From contig CAKUCX010000006.1 of NCBI GenBank assembly GCA_934643865.1, positions 1-64,000 on the forward strand: a stretch of 64,000 nucleotides of DNA. Reading direction: 5' to 3'. The notes beneath the pieces are model-generated. The model saw only the letters and a program-made list of their open reading frames with translations, did no database searches and was not told the DNA's origin. This DNA comes from an uncultured Kiritimatiellota bacterium. Lineage in GTDB: Bacteria > Verrucomicrobiota > Kiritimatiellia > RFP12 > UBA1067. A program made the translations under genes and the position numbers. Below, piece by piece: positions 53,598-64,000 of this stretch. Numbering within the stretch: the first letter of the stretch is position 1; the number at the start of each line of letters is the position of its first letter.

Positions 53598-54500
53598 CTA
53601 CTTGTATTCGATCTTGACCTTCTCGCGGAGCTCGGCGACGAAGGCGTCCATCGCACGGCCGCGCGCCTCGTGGCGGAGGAGGTCGCGGATCTGGTCGGCG
53701 ACGTCGACGAGCGTCTGCGGCCCGCCCGCGCGTTCGTCCGTCTTGAGGATGATGTGGTAGCCGAACGGAGTCTCGATGACGTCCGACACCTCGCCGCACT
53801 TCATCGCGAAGGCGGCCTTGTCGAAGGCGGGCACCATCATGCCGGGGCCGAACCAGCCGAGAGAGCCGCCCTGCGCGCCGCTCGGGCAGTCGGAGTTCTC
53901 CTTCGCCTCCCAGCAGAACGCCTGGCCGACCTCGCCGGGCTCGCCGGCGGCGACGATGCGCGCGCGGATCGCCCTGATCTTGTCCAGCGCCTCCACCTTG
54001 TCCGCCTCGTCAAGGCCCTCGGTCTTCACGAGGATGTGCTGGGCGAGTACCTGCGGCTGCGAGACGAAGTCGTCCTTGTGGGCGGCGTAGTAGTCGGCGA
54101 TCTCCTGCTCGGTCGGCTCGGCGACGCCGCTGCAGGCCTGCTGCACGAGCGCGTCCACGCGACAGCCCTTCACGATCTCGCGGCGGAGGTCGTCCTCGGA
54201 CATCTTCTGCTGGGCGAGGACGCGCACGAAGTTGTCGCGCCCGCCCACCTGGGCGACGATCTCGGCGATCTTCGCGTCGACGGCCTTCTCGTCCACCGGC
54301 TTGTCCAGCTGCAACGCGCGCGCGAGGAGCAGCTTCGCGCCGATCGCCTGCTCCTGGGCCTTCTCGACGAGCTTCGGGAGGTTCGCCTTGATTTCGTCGG
54401 GACGCATCCCGTGTTCGGAATAGAACTTCACGAGACGGTCCAGCTCGAACTGCACCGCCTCCTTGGAAATGGGTTCGCCGTTGACGTAGGCCTGCTTCAT
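53598..54500 (-). CDS. Parvulin-type peptidyl-prolyl cis-trans isomerase
   Basis: 300 residues. An N-terminal SurA/trigger-like helical part (1-150) is followed by a parvulin domain (about 150-260) with QHILVKTE, GSLGWFGPGMMVPAFDKAAF and TPFGYHIILK. Unlike SurA or PrsA it has no signal peptide, so it is probably cytoplasmic; a nitrogen-fixation NifM-like or general chaperone role is possible. It lies 10 bp after an unknown secreted-protein gene. Confidence 0.85.
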   Translation of the reverse strand: MKQAYVNGEPISKEAVQFELDRLVKFYSEHGMRPDEIKANLPKLVEKAQEQAIGAKLLLARALQLDKPVDEKAVDAKIAEIVAQVGGRDNFVRVLAQQKMSEDDLRREIVKGCRVDALVQQACSGVAEPTEQEIADYYAAHKDDFVSQPQVLAQHILVKTEGLDEADKVEALDKIRAIRARIVAAGEPGEVGQAFCWEAKENSDCPSGAQGGSLGWFGPGMMVPAFDKAAFAMKCGEVSDVIETPFGYHIILKTDERAGGPQTLVDVADQIRDLLRHEARGRAMDAFVAELREKVKIEYK

Positions 54501-54510
54501 CTCGTTCTCC

Positions 54511-55806
54511 TTAAAGGAACAGCATGCTCCAGAGATTTGCGGTTCCGCACAGTTCGTCTCGCGAAATGCGGACGAGGAGGCGGTCTGCCTGCCCGTCGTG
54601 CCAGCTCATGCACCCGAGGCCGTCGCCGCGCGCGCGGCGCAGGAGGCGCAGCGCCATGTGGAGCTGCGCGCTGTCCATCGGCAGCAGCTTCGCCGCCACC
54701 TTCGGGAGGCAGAGGCGCAGCACCGTCGTCGGCGAGCAGAACATCGCGTTCGCCGCCGCAGGCATCGTGAACGCCTCGGGCAGGATCTTCTGGAGCCGGG
54801 CGCGCGGCGGCGCGGCGGGCGGCGCGCCCGGCTCGTCGAGGAAGTAGGTCGTCAGGCCCGGCCGGGCCTGCTGCCGCAGCGCCGCGCGGACGAACGCGCC
54901 GAACTCCGGCCCCGCCTTCGCGAAGATTTCCTCGGCGACGCGCACGTCCGAGGGCGTCGTCGTCACGCCGAAGAGCGGCGCGTTCGCCGGGACGCCCGCG
55001 AGCGCGAGCGCGCCGCGCGGCAGGGGCGGCCGCTTCATCGCGATCTTGCGCGCGACGGCGCGCAGCTCAAGTCCCGCCGGCGCCATGCGGACGGAAAGCT
55101 CCCCCTGCGCAAAGAGGTCCGAGCCGAAGAGGACGCGCGCGCCGGCCGCGTCCATCTGTACGTGGGCGAGATCCGCGCCGAGCGGCCGCGCGCGCGCGGC
55201 GGCCGAGGCGGCGAAGGCGTGCGCCGCCATCGAGGCGGACGGCGCGAGCGTCGCCCACTGGCCGTCCGGCGAGAACCAGGCCCACAGCGTGCGCTTCGCA
55301 TGGGGACCCGGCGGCACGCGCAGCGTCCCGTTCACGTCCGGCGCGGCGTCGGGGTGGCGCTGCTGGAACGCGGCCTTCGCAAGCGCCGTCGGCCAGACGA
55401 CGCTCCAGCGCTTCACGCGGTCGAGGTCGGCGTCGGACGGCTTCTTCGCGGCCACGACGCGCGCGGCGACGGCGGGGTCGACGTAGCAGACCGCGACGCC
55501 GTGCGCGCGCGGGCGCATCGGGCCGAAGAGGAGGGCCGCGCCCTGTCGGCGAATCGCGCGGGGGACGATGACCGTGAGGACGGGATCCGTCGCCTTCGGG
55601 CCGGCAAGCGCGGCGACCGTCCGGGCGACCACCTCAAGGTTCGCGAACGCGACCGTTCCCGCAGGGCGATAGCCTGCGGAGGGGACGGCGCGCCGCGCGG
55701 CGGGCGCAGCCGCGCGCGGCGCAGGGGCCTTCTTCTTCATGGGCCCCGCGAAGACGGCGGCGGCCGTGCAAAACAGCACGGCCGCCGCGATGACCGCGTT
55801 TTTCAT
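54511..55806 (-). CDS. Unknown secreted protein
   Basis: 431 residues with a signal peptide (1-20) followed by a Lys/Pro/Ala-rich segment and a mixed alpha/beta body with no recognised domain. It resembles the large family of PVC secreted proteins that list several hypothetical beta-strand units. The ATG chosen gives a signal peptide, but no Shine-Dalgarno is visible. It sits between tpiA (22 bp upstream) and the PPIase gene. Confidence 0.7.
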   Translation of the reverse strand: MKNAVIAAAVLFCTAAAVFAGPMKKKAPAPRAAAPAARRAVPSAGYRPAGTVAFANLEVVARTVAALAGPKATDPVLTVIVPRAIRRQGAALLFGPMRPRAHGVAVCYVDPAVAARVVAAKKPSDADLDRVKRWSVVWPTALAKAAFQQRHPDAAPDVNGTLRVPPGPHAKRTLWAWFSPDGQWATLAPSASMAAHAFAASAAARARPLGADLAHVQMDAAGARVLFGSDLFAQGELSVRMAPAGLELRAVARKIAMKRPPLPRGALALAGVPANAPLFGVTTTPSDVRVAEEIFAKAGPEFGAFVRAALRQQARPGLTTYFLDEPGAPPAAPPRARLQKILPEAFTMPAAANAMFCSPTTVLRLCLPKVAAKLLPMDSAQLHMALRLLRRARGDGLGCMSWHDGQADRLLVRISRDELCGTANLWSMLFL

Positions 55807-55828
55807 GGACGGGAGGGAATGTCGCGCC

Positions 55829-56593
<765 letters not shown>

Positions 56594-56638
56594 CTGACTC
56601 GTTCCTCTTTGAAAAGACTGTTTCGAAAACGTTTTTAG

Positions 56639-56667
56639 ATTCTACCATTTTCGCCGCGCAGACGCAA
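56639..56667 (-). promoter_or_regulatory. tpiA promoter
   Basis: Minus-strand -35 TTGCGT (56662-56667), 17-bp spacer, then TGG-TAGAAT with the -10 at 56639-56644. Confidence 0.65.
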
Positions 56668-56680
56668 GGACGGCCCCAAG

Positions 56681-57793
56681 GACACCCTTATCCCGATTTT
56701 TTCGGGACAGCTTATCCCGATTTCCCGCCAGCCCCCAATAAGCGCGGTGGGAAAAATGTGTCGGCACGCGCGGTATGCGCCTTGGACTTTCTCCGCGCAG
56801 GGCCCAAACCGCGCGAAAGGCTCCTTCCCCGCCCGATTCCGGGACAGGGCGCACGGCTCCGCCGCCGCGAAGTCCGCATCCTCCGGCCGGTCAACACCGA
56901 TCGCGCGGAGATGCGTCCTCCGGCCGGCTCACACTTACACGCCTCTACACGGCCAACCCCTCAATCGATCGATTCGGCAACAAGACATGGCATTTTGTGC
57001 CGCAAAGGACGTAAAGGCCGCAACGGCTTTGCGAACGTTGCGTCAGAGTTCTTTGCGGACTTTGCGTTGGAAAAAGGAGTACGGGATGTTTTAACGCCAA
57101 GAACGCAGAGGGGACGCAAAGACCGCAGAGGATCTTTGCGTCCCCTATGAGGACAAAAGCCAATAGGCAGAGTCGCCTTTGCGATTTCCGCTTCCCTTGC
57201 GCCGATGCCTGATGTATGTCTCTCTCCTGTCCGCAGTGTCGGACGGCTCGTTTCGCCTTTGCGGCCCACACGATCTGATTGCCGGGGCGATGACGCATGC
57301 GGGGATGACGCTTCTGGCCATGGACGAAATTTTATTACGCACTGAAATCTCACGCATGAGGGAGGAGGGGACTCGGCGCAGGGCGTCCGAACGGGCCCGG
57401 CGCGCGAAGGACCCGCGCCGAGCCGTGTCGCCGAGCCACATCGCCGCGCACGTGTTCCCGTACCCCGCTACGCGCCGCCGCGCCGCCGCAAGATGAGATT
57501 TCACTGCGTAATAATCCCGGAAGCCGCCGCGCGGGGTGATGCGTTCGCGGCAATTGCGGTCCGCCCCAGGCTTGTCTCGGCGGCCTCAGGCACGACGAGA
57601 AGTAGAAGCGGACACGTTCCCGGTTCTTGCCCATCACTTGCCTGTCATGATCTACATTACATTTCCGTTCGAAGCGCGGGCGGCGAGCGACACAACCCGC
57701 CCCCACGCCCATCAAAAAAGCATCGGGGGGCACCCTTCTCCCGATTTCTTGGCGAACCCCTGATTCCCCCGAAAAAATCGGGATAAGGGTGTC
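56681..57793. repeat. 26-bp inverted repeats bounding a 1.1-kb segment
   Basis: 56681-56706 and 57768-57793 are perfect reverse complements by eye; the shared word is ACCCTTATCCCGATTTTTTC. Degenerate copies of the same word lie just inside at 56711 and 57730. The segment could be a non-autonomous element or two independent insertions of a REP-like unit. Confidence 0.8.
56935..57360 (-). repeat. Dispersed repeat element, copy B
   Basis: Inverted relative to 20232-20450. The EISVRNKISSM-coding end lies at about 57320-57358, the GGCCGCAAAGG-type junction near 57258, and the CGGCCGTGTA-type end near 56940-56960. The middle is longer than in copy A and rich in CGCAAAG hairpins. A partial inverted arm of the first end occurs at 57488-57518. 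Confidence 0.65.
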
Positions 57794-58197
57794 AACAAGC
57801 GAAAGCCCTGAGGCGATGGGCGATCCTCCCCGTCCTCTCGTGCGACTGTCGGCTCCTCCATGCCGAGGGCGCCTGACGTCGCCGCTTCGCGAGAATCTGC
57901 GATTCTCAACATAGAAAAAACAGTCAAATCTGTGCGGCTCTACTTGAAAAGAAAAGAATGATTGGTGTCAGCTTCCCGCTCCGACGCGCGAACACCGTTG
58001 CCAGAAGCGCGCCGCAAAGTAACTCCATGCCTCCCCGCCTCCGCCTTCTCCGTGTTCAGCGAAAGCAATACGCTCGGCATGCCCACCATCGCGAAATTCG
58101 GACGAGTCGGATGTTTTTTGTTTTGTTGCGGGAGACCGTCGTATTATGCTACCATTCCAAGCATCCAACGAAAGGATAACGAAAGGGCGTCGCATCT

Positions 58198-59667
58198 ATG
58201 ACAACGAAAACCTTAGTGTCGCGGATCTTGGCTGGTCTTGCCGTCGCCTTTTCGCTCGGCGCGGACGCGGCTGTGCGGGCGGCGGAAAATGCGCCGCTGA
58301 CGGGCGGTGTACACGTCTCGACGGACGTGCCGCGCTATTTTGCGGGTGCAGATGGGAAGGCCTGGATTCCGATTGGTCTCAACATCTGTTTCTCCCGCAC
58401 AAAAGACGGCCGCCCGACGGGTGCGGATCTTGAGGTTCTTCGCGCCGAATTCGAGGGTTGGCTTGACCGCTTCGCGGCGGCAGGGGGCAATTATGTCCGC
58501 CTGTGGCTCGGTCATGCGTTCTTTGAGATCATGCCGGAAAGACCCGGCGAATTCGACCCAACGGCCGTCGAAACCCTGATGCGTGTCGTACGGCGGTGCG
58601 AGCGACTGGGACTGAAGCTGAAACTGACGCTGGAGAGCTTTCGCACGGTCTTTCCGAAGGGACAGGAGGGCACGGGACGCTACGCCGCGTTCTTCAACCG
58701 TTCGCTCTATGCGCCCTATGCCGCGGATCTGCATGCGTTTCTGCACAGTGAGCGATGCTATGAGATCTATATGGGCAAGGTGCGCGAGCTTGCCCGTCTC
58801 GGTCTTGGCGATTCGCCGGCCGTCATCGCCTGGGAACCGTGGAATGAGATCGGCTGCATTGGCCCGTGGCGCAACGATGTGGGGCCGTGGAGCGATCGCT
58901 TGATGCGTGACTTGCGCCGGATGTTCCCCCGTCAGATGACGACACAGAACCTCGGCAGCTTTTCGAGTCCGGACATGTTCGACTACTACGACTATATCTG
59001 CACGATGGAAGGCAATGACTTTCTGCAGGTGCATCGCTATCTTGATTGCGGTGGCGAGTTAGACGTCTGTCGCGGGCCGATGGACGTTCTCGCGGCCGAT
59101 GCGGTGCGGGAACTCCGCGACCGCAATCCGCGCAAGCCCGTCCTTCTCGCCGAAGTCGGCGCGGTGAAACCGAACCATACGGGCCCCTCGATCCTGTACG
59201 CGCAAGACCGCGAGGGGACGCTGTTGCATGACGCGCTTTTCGCGCCGTTTTTCGCCGGCTCCGCCGGTTGCGGGCAGTTCTGGCATTGGGATAGCTATGT
59301 GGCGCCAAACGGCCTTTGGCATCACTACGCGCGCTTTGCGAAAGCCATTGAGGGGCTGGACCCGATCGCGGAGGACTTCCGCCCCTTCAAGACCGAGACG
59401 CGGCGCGTGCGGGTCTACGGGCTTCGGGGCAAGAGGACGACCGTTCTTTGGTGCCGCGACAAGGCGAGCGACTGGAGGTCCGAACTGGTCGAGGGGAATG
59501 AGGCAAAATCGGTCGTGGGCGAAGTGCTGCCGTCGCCCCTGGTGGGGGAGATGACGTGCTACCTTCCGTGGGAGGATCGGAGCGTGAAGGTTCAAGGCCC
59601 GTCCCTTCCCGCCTTCCGACGTTCCATCGTCGTGCGCTTGCCGACTGGAACGTGCCCATATCCATAA
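58198..59667 (+). CDS. Secreted GH5-like (cellulase-type) glycoside hydrolase
   Basis: 489 residues with a signal peptide (about 1-28). A TIM barrel carries the acid/base Glu in IAWEPWNEIG and the nucleophile Glu in VLLAEVGA, the clan GH-A pattern. A C-terminal beta domain of about 80 residues closes the protein. Codon use is somewhat less G+C-rich than the neighbours, and it stands alone on the plus strand after a repeat-rich gap, so it may be newly placed. A TATTAT box at 58142-58147 may be its promoter. Confidence 0.8.
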   Translation: MTTKTLVSRILAGLAVAFSLGADAAVRAAENAPLTGGVHVSTDVPRYFAGADGKAWIPIGLNICFSRTKDGRPTGADLEVLRAEFEGWLDRFAAAGGNYVRLWLGHAFFEIMPERPGEFDPTAVETLMRVVRRCERLGLKLKLTLESFRTVFPKGQEGTGRYAAFFNRSLYAPYAADLHAFLHSERCYEIYMGKVRELARLGLGDSPAVIAWEPWNEIGCIGPWRNDVGPWSDRLMRDLRRMFPRQMTTQNLGSFSSPDMFDYYDYICTMEGNDFLQVHRYLDCGGELDVCRGPMDVLAADAVRELRDRNPRKPVLLAEVGAVKPNHTGPSILYAQDREGTLLHDALFAPFFAGSAGCGQFWHWDSYVAPNGLWHHYARFAKAIEGLDPIAEDFRPFKTETRRVRVYGLRGKRTTVLWCRDKASDWRSELVEGNEAKSVVGEVLPSPLVGEMTCYLPWEDRSVKVQGPSLPAFRRSIVVRLPTGTCPYP

Positions 59668-59726
59668 ACCCTCGTCTGGCGAGACATGGACGTTCCGCTC
59701 CATCGCGTCATGCAGAGGGTGATGGC

Positions 59727-60661
59727 TCAACGCCGATCGACGGACTTGCCGACCGCGACGCTGGAGGCGCAGTCGGCGGGGAGGGGCGGCAGCTCGCCCG
59801 CGCCGGTCTCGACGGCCTGCGCGGCGGCGCAGACGTCGTCCCAGGTCTGGTAGCGCCGCGCGCGGTCCTTGACGAGCATGCCGGCGAGAAGGCGCGCGAA
59901 CTGCTCGGGGACGGCGGGGTTGAACGTGCGCGGATCGGGGGCCCGGGCGGCGGGATCGACGTGGCGGCGCAGGATGTCGTCGTTGGAACGGAGCGGGAAG
60001 AGGATGCGCCCCGTGACGAGGTGGTAGAGCGTCGCGCCGAGGCAGTAGATGTCGGCGCGGCAGTCGAGCGGCGCGTTGCCGTAGATCTGCTCGGGGCTGA
60101 TGTAGGCGGGCGTGCCGACGATTTCGTCCGTCGGACGGCCGGCGCGCCGCAGGACGGCGGTGGACTGGCAGAGGCCCAGGTCCATCACCTTGACGACGCC
60201 GTCCTGGTTGACCATGAGGTTGTCCGGCTTGAGGTCGCAGTGGACGATGCGCGCGGCGTCCCAGGCGTATTTCATCGCGGCCGCCACGGATTCGCAGACG
60301 ATGAGCGCGTCGGCGGGCGCGAGGGGGCCCTTGCGCGCGAGGTATGACGCGAAGGTGTAGCCGTCGACGAACTCCATGACGAAATAGTAACGCCCGTCGG
60401 CGTAGTCCGCGTCGTGGCCCTGCACGAGGCCGGGGTGGCGGAGGCCCGTCATCGTGCGCGCCTCCAGCATGAACTGGCGGATCTCCGCTCCCGTGGCGGC
60501 GAAGTCCGGGTCGAGCACCTTCACCGCGACGTATGTCCCCAGCGCCTGGTGCCAGGCCTTCCAGACGACGGCCATGCCGCCGCGCCCGACGATGGACACG
60601 AAGCGCAGGCCGGGGATGTCGGGCGGGGCTTCGCGGCGGCGGGCAGGGGGCTGCGGGGCCG

Positions 60662-60665
<4 letters not shown>
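59727..60665 (-). CDS. Hanks-type serine/threonine protein kinase
   Basis: 312 residues, essentially a kinase domain with no membrane segment. Gly-rich loop GRGGMAVV (27-34), ATP-binding Lys49 in VAVKVL, catalytic VHCDLKPDN with Asp144, DLG (162-164) in place of DFG, and GTPAYISPEQ. HCD instead of HRD makes it a non-RD kinase, so regulation by activation-loop phosphorylation may differ. The GTG start overlaps the stop of the sigma-54 regulator by four bases, so the two are translationally coupled. Confidence 0.9.
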
Positions 60666-62013
<1,348 letters not shown>

Positions 62014-62017
<4 letters not shown>

Positions 62018-63165
62018 GTGAGCCTCCTCACCCGCTTTTCGAGGCGCGGGATGCGAACGGTGAACTTCGTGCCGGCGCCTTCCTTCGACTCGACGTCGAT
62101 CTCGCCGCCGTGCGCGCGCACGATGCGGCGCGAGAGCATGAGCCCGAGCCCGGTGCCGGCGCGCTTCGTCGTGCGGTAGGGCTCGAAGAGCGCGGCGACG
62201 GCGCCGGGGGCCATGCCGCTGCCGGAGTCGCGGAAGGAGACGGTGACGGCGTCGTCGTCCGCGTCGAGCGCGATGGCGAGCTCGCCGCCGTCCTTCATCG
62301 CCTCCAGGGCGTTCTTGACGAGGTTGAAGAAGACCTGCTCCATCTGCGCGCGGTCGAAGAAGGCGGGCGGCAGGGCGGGCGGCAGGTCGAGGAGGACGCG
62401 GATGCGGCGGTTCTCGATCTGCGTCTTCAGCGCCGCGAGCGTGTCCTTGAGGGGGTCCGCGAGCGAGCCGGGCGCGAGGTCGGGGCGGATCGGGCGCAGC
62501 GCGCCGAGGAAGCTGCGGTTGATGTCGGCGATGCGCCGGATCTCGTTCTGCGCCGTCGCGACGTCCGCGAGGAGGCGCGCGCGGCGCGCGGGGTCGCGCT
62601 CGCGCCGGAACTCGCGGGCCATGAGCTGGAGGTTGAGCGAGAGGGCGTTGAGGGGGTTGCCGATTTCGTGGGCGAGCCCGGCGGCGAGGTCCTTGATCGC
62701 GTCCGTGCGCTCGCTTTCGCGCGCGTCGGCCGCGCGGGCGTGGAGGCGCGTGACGTCGCGGAGGATGACGACGACGGCGTCCCCGTTCGGCAGGGCGCCG
62801 AGCTCAAGGATGCGGTGCTCGGGGTAGGCAAGCTCGATTTCGCACGACGCCTTGCGCGTCCAGCCGTCGCCCTCGTCGGAGGGGTGGAGGAGGCGGTCCC
62901 ACCCCCAGGTAGGCAGCAGGTCGCGGAGGGGCCTGCCGCGTCCGTTCGAGAGGGCGGTCGCCGCGAGGCGGTCCGCCGCCGCGTTCGAGTAGAGGAGAAG
63001 ACCCTCGGCGTTGACGACGAGGACGCCCTCGGAGAGGGTGTTGAAGACCGATTCGAGGAAGCCGATCTCGTCCGCCAGGGCCTTGAACTGGCGGCGCAGA
63101 TCCTCTGCGTCGAGCCGGCCGATGCGGTCGGCGACCTTGCTGAAGAATTGATGGGTCCGTGCCAT
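62014..63165 (-). CDS. NtrB-like sensor histidine kinase (cytoplasmic, PAS)
   Basis: 383 residues without membrane segments. A coiled N-terminus leads to a PAS domain (about 38-145), the dimerisation/phosphorylation helix with His166 in GLAHEIGNPLNAL, and a HATPase domain with NLVKNALEAM, DSGSGM and GTGLGLML. As in NtrB it probably senses a cytoplasmic signal and phosphorylates the downstream sigma-54 regulator, with which it overlaps by ATGA. A promoter lies 28 bases upstream. Confidence 0.93.
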
Positions 63166-63193
63166 TTCGTCTCACCTGTTGGAAAACGCCACA

Positions 63194-63222
63194 ATTGTAC
63201 CATTTCGCGCCGACTGGGGCAA
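63194..63222 (-). promoter_or_regulatory. Promoter of the kinase/regulator operon
   Basis: Minus-strand -35 TTGCCC (63217-63222), 17-bp spacer, and TGG-TACAAT with the -10 at 63194-63199. Confidence 0.6.
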
Positions 63223-63259
63223 GAAGGTCCCCGAATGCCGAAAATCGGGTTTTGGCGAA

Positions 63260-63288
63260 TTGCGCGAATGCGCGGGACATGGTATAAT
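63260..63288 (+). promoter_or_regulatory. Promoter of the TPR-protein gene
   Basis: -35 TTGCGC (63260-63265), 17-bp spacer, and TGG-TATAAT (63283-63288). It is divergent from the kinase promoter. Confidence 0.65.
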
Positions 63289-63318
63289 CATCTAAAATTT
63301 CTTGTCGAGGAAACGGAC

Positions 63319-64000
63319 ATGGTAAACGACGCAGTTGCACAGAAGGCACAGAACTTCACGAACCGCGGCCGCCAGGCGCTGGAGGCCGGTCGCTACGATC
63401 TCGCCGTCGAGATGCTCTCGCAGGCGCTTGAGGCGATGCCCGACCTGCTGGAGACGCGCCGCCTCCTGCGCGCGGCCCAGATCGCGAAGTTCCGCCAGAA
63501 CCCGCCCTCCGGCTTCGCGCTGAAGCTCCAGGGCCTCTCCAACATGGGCAAGCGCGCGAAGGTTCTCTCGCTCGCGAAGAAGGGCAAGGGCGACGAGGCG
63601 ATGGCCGAGGCCGAGAAGCTGCTCGCGATCAACCCGCTCGACCCGGACAACATCGAGTGCGCCGTCAAGGCCGCCGAGGCCGCCGGCAAGCCGGAGGCCG
63701 CCGCGATTTCCGTCGAGGCCGCCTACTCCTGCAGCCACGGCGACGTGAACCTGCTGGAGCGCGTGGCGCAGTACTACATGGTCGCCAAGCGCTACGACAA
63801 GGCGCGCGACGCCTATGTGAAGCTTTCCCAGCTCAAGCCCGGCGACCAGCGCATCCTCCAGCTCCTCAAGAACGCCGAGGCGCAGAGCACGATGTCCGCC
63901 GGGTGGAGCGACACGGTCGGCAAGAAGGGCGGCTACCAGGCGATCCTCGCGAACGCCGAGCAGGCGAAGAAGATCAACCAGGCGAACAAGGCCATCGTCG
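63319..64000 (+). CDS. TPR-repeat protein, cut by the window end
   Basis: At least 227 residues, running off the right edge. TPR-like helical pairs are visible from the start (RGRQALEAGRYDLAVEMLSQ, then GKGDEAMAEAEKLLAINP, then YDKARDAYVKLSQLKPGD). No signal peptide, so it is cytoplasmic as far as seen. The ATG follows GAGGAAACGGAC and a TATAAT promoter. Role unknown; TPR proteins usually serve as scaffolds. Confidence 0.8.
   Translation, partial: MVNDAVAQKAQNFTNRGRQALEAGRYDLAVEMLSQALEAMPDLLETRRLLRAAQIAKFRQNPPSGFALKLQGLSNMGKRAKVLSLAKKGKGDEAMAEAEKLLAINPLDPDNIECAVKAAEAAGKPEAAAISVEAAYSCSHGDVNLLERVAQYYMVAKRYDKARDAYVKLSQLKPGDQRILQLLKNAEAQSTMSAGWSDTVGKKGGYQAILANAEQAKKINQANKAIV

Larger units (their letters stand above)
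56594..58197. other. 1.6-kb repeat-filled intergenic region
   Basis: No gene is supported. It holds the tpiA promoter, a 26-bp inverted repeat pair bounding about 1.1 kb (56681-57793), a copy of the dispersed element seen at 20232-20450, CGCAAAG-type hairpin words, a partial further arm near 57488-57518, and leader sequence of the GH5-like gene that starts at 58198. Confidence 0.7.

Noticed and set aside
56691..56706. Rho-independent terminator at the CCCGATTTTTTCGGG hairpin
   Set aside because: The Ts are in the loop rather than after the stem, and the same word recurs inverted at 57768, so it is treated as a repeat.

Overview
The window is G+C-rich DNA (roughly two thirds G+C by eye) with densely packed genes, most of them on the minus strand. 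Gene content points to an uncultured, polysaccharide-degrading bacterium of the PVC group, most likely Kiritimatiellota, Lentisphaerota or a related Verrucomicrobiota lineage. The reasons are many secreted glycoside hydrolases without SusC/SusD, Tat-type Gfo/Idh/MocA oxidoreductases, a DUF5107-TPR protein, autotransporter-type beta repeats, an orphan type III secretion chaperone, and a sigma-54 regulator. This placement is inference. No rRNA, tRNA or CRISPR array was found.

Layout. 0.2-16.7 kb is a secreted carbohydrate-degradation block on the minus strand: GH5-like, GH13, GH106, FAD-dependent oxidoreductase, a second GH5-like enzyme, a sugar isomerase-like lipoprotein and a C25-like protease with beta repeats. 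16.7-29.5 kb is accessory DNA. It holds two long repeat-rich gaps, a low-G+C GT39-like membrane glycosyltransferase, an AAA-ATPase/PD-(D/E)XK protein, and a surface-polysaccharide operon (GT2, SGNH hydrolase, flippase). A roughly 3.2-kb island interrupts that operon and is bounded by a 76-bp duplication of the flippase 5' end. 29.8-45.7 kb holds dGTPase, two Gfo/Idh oxidoreductases, a GH43, a XhoI/PaeR7I-type restriction-modification pair, an outer-membrane barrel, a T3SS chaperone, DUF5107-TPR, a GH110-like beta-helix protein and a mannitol dehydrogenase/fructuronate reductase. 45.8-48.3 kb is a CRISPR adaptation remnant: a Cas1 lacking its N-terminal domain, Cas2, a 16-G tract at the cas1 promoter, a single CRISPR-repeat-like element, and an unrecognised 345-residue gene convergent with cas2. 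48.3-56.6 kb holds a BNR/GH74-like protein, a double SGNH hydrolase, hemL, a parvulin PPIase, an unknown secreted protein and tpiA. A 1.6-kb repeat-filled gap follows. 58.2-64 kb holds a GH5-like enzyme, a translationally coupled histidine kinase / sigma-54 regulator / Ser-Thr kinase operon, and the start of a TPR protein.

Promoters stand out against the G+C-rich background as TGn-TATACT or close variants. In four places this box ends exactly seven bases before an ATG that lacks a clear Shine-Dalgarno, which suggests a class of leaderless transcripts that includes cas1. The restriction system appears to have marked the genome: I found CTCGAG only once by eye in 64 kb, and Leu-Glu pairs are written CTC GAA or CTG GAG instead.
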